DNA of 64,000 nt from Streptomyces sp. GSL17-111 (GTDB taxonomy: Bacteria > Actinomycetota > Actinomycetes > Streptomycetales > Streptomycetaceae), in contig NZ_JBAJNS010000001.1 of the NCBI RefSeq assembly GCF_037911585.1, positions 3,528,001-3,592,000 on the forward strand, read 5' to 3'. The notes under the pieces were generated by a model. That model did no database searches, was not told the DNA's origin, and was given only the letters and a program-made list of their open reading frames with translations. Positions within the stretch are counted from its first letter, which is position 1, and every line of letters begins with the position of its first letter. This document shows positions 63,034-64,000 of this stretch, piece by piece. Made by a program: the position numbers and the translations under genes.

Positions 63034-63471
63034 ATGAAACGCATGTCCGGTCCCTACGTCATCCGCGGTTCCGTGGCCCTTCCCGAGGCCGAGCTGAGCT
63101 GGCGGTTCTCGAAGTCCTCCGGGCCGGGCGGCCAGCACGTGAACACCACCGACAGCCAGGTGGAGCTGCGCTTCGACCTGGCCCGCACCTCGGCGCTCCC
63201 GCAGGTGTGGAAGGAGCGCGCGCTCGAACGCCTCGCCGAGCGGCTGCGGGACGGCGTCCTCACCGTGCGGGCGAGCGAGCACCGCTCGCAGTGGCGGAAC
63301 CGGGAGACGGCCGCCGTCCGGATGGCGTCGCTGCTCGCGGAGGCCACCGCGCCGCCGGGCCCCGCCCGCAAGGCGCGGAAGGTCTCGCGCGGCGCGAAGG
63401 AGCGGCGGCTGCGGAGCAAGCGGATGCGCGGCGACGTGAAGCGGGGCCGTCAGGGCAAGGGCTGGGACTGA
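63034..63471 (+). CDS. arfB: Peptidyl-tRNA hydrolase ArfB (YaeJ)
   Basis: 145 aa from ATG 63034 behind GGAGGGGGA. The class I release factor GGQ motif is in [20 protein letters not shown], followed by the basic C-terminal tail ([30 protein letters not shown]) that probes the empty mRNA channel. Rescues stalled ribosomes. Confidence 0.93.
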   Translation: MKRMSGPYVIRGSVALPEAELSWRFSKSSGPGGQHVNTTDSQVELRFDLARTSALPQVWKERALERLAERLRDGVLTVRASEHRSQWRNRETAAVRMASLLAEATAPPGPARKARKVSRGAKERRLRSKRMRGDVKRGRQGKGWD

Positions 63472-63514
63472 CCGCCCGGCCCGTCTCACCCGAACGATCA
63501 CGGCTCCCTGGACC

Positions 63515-63530
63515 AGTGGACTAGACCTCT
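63515..63530. promoter_or_regulatory. DasR-like operator (dre)
   Basis: AGTGGACTAGACCTCT agrees with the known DasR consensus ACTGGTCTAGACCACT in about 13-14 of 16 positions, including the core CTAGACC. It lies 28 bp before the kinase start, suggesting repression released by glucosamine-6-phosphate. Confidence 0.65.
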
Positions 63531-63545
63531 TGGGGTCCTTCGGGC

Positions 63546-63551
63546 GACACT
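63546..63551 (+). promoter_or_regulatory. -10 hexamer of leaderless kinase promoter
   Basis: GACACT, 6 nt before GTG 63558. Confidence 0.4.
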
Positions 63552-63557
63552 GGCCCC

Positions 63558-64000
63558 GTGAACTACGTCATCGCCCTCGATGTGGGCGGCACCGGTATGA
63601 AGGCCGCCCTCGTCGGCCCGGACGGTGGCCTGCTGCACGAAGCCCGTCGCCCCACCGACCGCGGCCGGGGCCCGGAGGCCGTCACCGCCGCCGTGCTCGG
63701 CTTCGCCGCCGACCTCGCCCGCGCCGGCGCCGAACGGTACGGCCGGGCCCCCGCCGCGGCCGGTGTCGCGGTGCCCGGCATCCTCGACGAGCCGGCCGGC
63801 GTCGTGCGCTTCGCCTCCAACCTGGGCTGGACGGACCTGCCCCTGCGCGACCTCCTCGCCGAGCACCTCGGTCTGCCCGTCGCCCTCAGCCACGACGTCC
63901 GCACCGGCGGGCTGGCCGAGGGCCGCATCGGCGCGGGGGCCGGCGTGGACCGCTTCCTCTTCGTACCGCTGGGCACCGGCATCGCCGGAGCCATCGGTAT
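63558..64000 (+). CDS. nagK: ROK-family sugar kinase, N-terminal part (probable N-acetylglucosamine kinase)
   Basis: 147 residues before the window ends. Phosphate-1 motif VIALDVGGTGMKAALVGPDG, GVAVPGILDEPAGVVRFASN-LGWTDLPL, catalytic Asp in ALSHDVRTGGLAEG, and VPLGTGIAGAIG. The ROK zinc motif would come later. The DasR-like site in front and the usual location next to nagA in Streptomyces favour N-acetylglucosamine kinase over glucokinase. Leaderless GTG start at 63558. Confidence 0.82.
   Translation, partial: MNYVIALDVGGTGMKAALVGPDGGLLHEARRPTDRGRGPEAVTAAVLGFAADLARAGAERYGRAPAAAGVAVPGILDEPAGVVRFASNLGWTDLPLRDLLAEHLGLPVALSHDVRTGGLAEGRIGAGAGVDRFLFVPLGTGIAGAIG

Overview
The window is high-GC actinobacterial DNA, almost certainly from Streptomyces. 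Mycothiol genes (mshD, mshA), a PhoU/PhoR-PhoP locus with PHO boxes, the universal sugar ABC ATPase MsiK, a CarD/CdnL regulator, the MEP-pathway pair ispD-ispF, a DasR-like operator before a ROK kinase and an orphan DUF397 protein together fit that genus. The gene order resembles the conserved core of Streptomyces chromosomes. All calls come from reading the sequence; no database search was possible.

Layout. 1-28.6 kb: a truncated secreted 5'-nucleotidase; mshD; an overlapping ppk-CHAD-NUDIX operon (polyphosphate); mshA-ybjN; two methyltransferases; a TAP-like secreted peptidase; an AraC/GyrI regulator; a convincing AAC(2')-I aminoglycoside acetyltransferase; and an apparent polyhydroxybutyrate/3-hydroxybutyrate utilisation district. 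That district holds a secreted PHA depolymerase divergent from a Liv-type ABC operon with a coupled alpha/beta hydrolase, then a USP, 3-hydroxybutyrate dehydrogenase, a GAF/PucR-type regulator and an MHS-family symporter. A DUF72 gene and gpm (phosphoglycerate mutase) follow.

28.6-36.9 kb: a compact integrative element of about 8.26 kb inserted in the 3' end of gpm. An 18-bp direct repeat (28599-28616 and 36862-36879) marks its ends, and the displaced gpm terminator still lies just beyond the right end. It carries a tyrosine integrase, an excisionase-like HTH protein, a translationally coupled operon (sigma-like protein with two C-terminal HTH segments, HNH nuclease, P-loop ATPase), a divergent leaderless gntR with three palindromic operators, a GNAT gene, and about 1.5 kb of non-coding DNA full of iterons, palindromes and a 39-bp inverted repeat. 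There is no FtsK/TraB-type transfer gene and no capsid gene. It looks like an undescribed satellite- or plasmid-like minimal element and is the most interesting object here.

37-64 kb: chromosomal backbone. A GvpU-like small protein, XRE-cupin regulator, thioredoxin-reductase-like flavoprotein and MFS exporter; an unlisted 36-aa peptide with 8 cysteines (metallothionein-like, 40439-40549, minus strand); phoU / phoR-phoP; a lipoprotein; carD; ispD-ispF; an F420-type oxidoreductase; cysS-rlmB; a DoxX-like membrane protein; a sugar nucleotidyltransferase; msiK; tRNA-Thr(TGT); a DUF397 protein; a lipoprotein; a PGRP-type amidase; a pentapeptide-repeat protein; a methyltransferase; a PrnB-like heme dioxygenase-superfamily protein coupled to another methyltransferase; TerD; ArfB; and the start of a probable N-acetylglucosamine kinase gene behind a DasR-like site.
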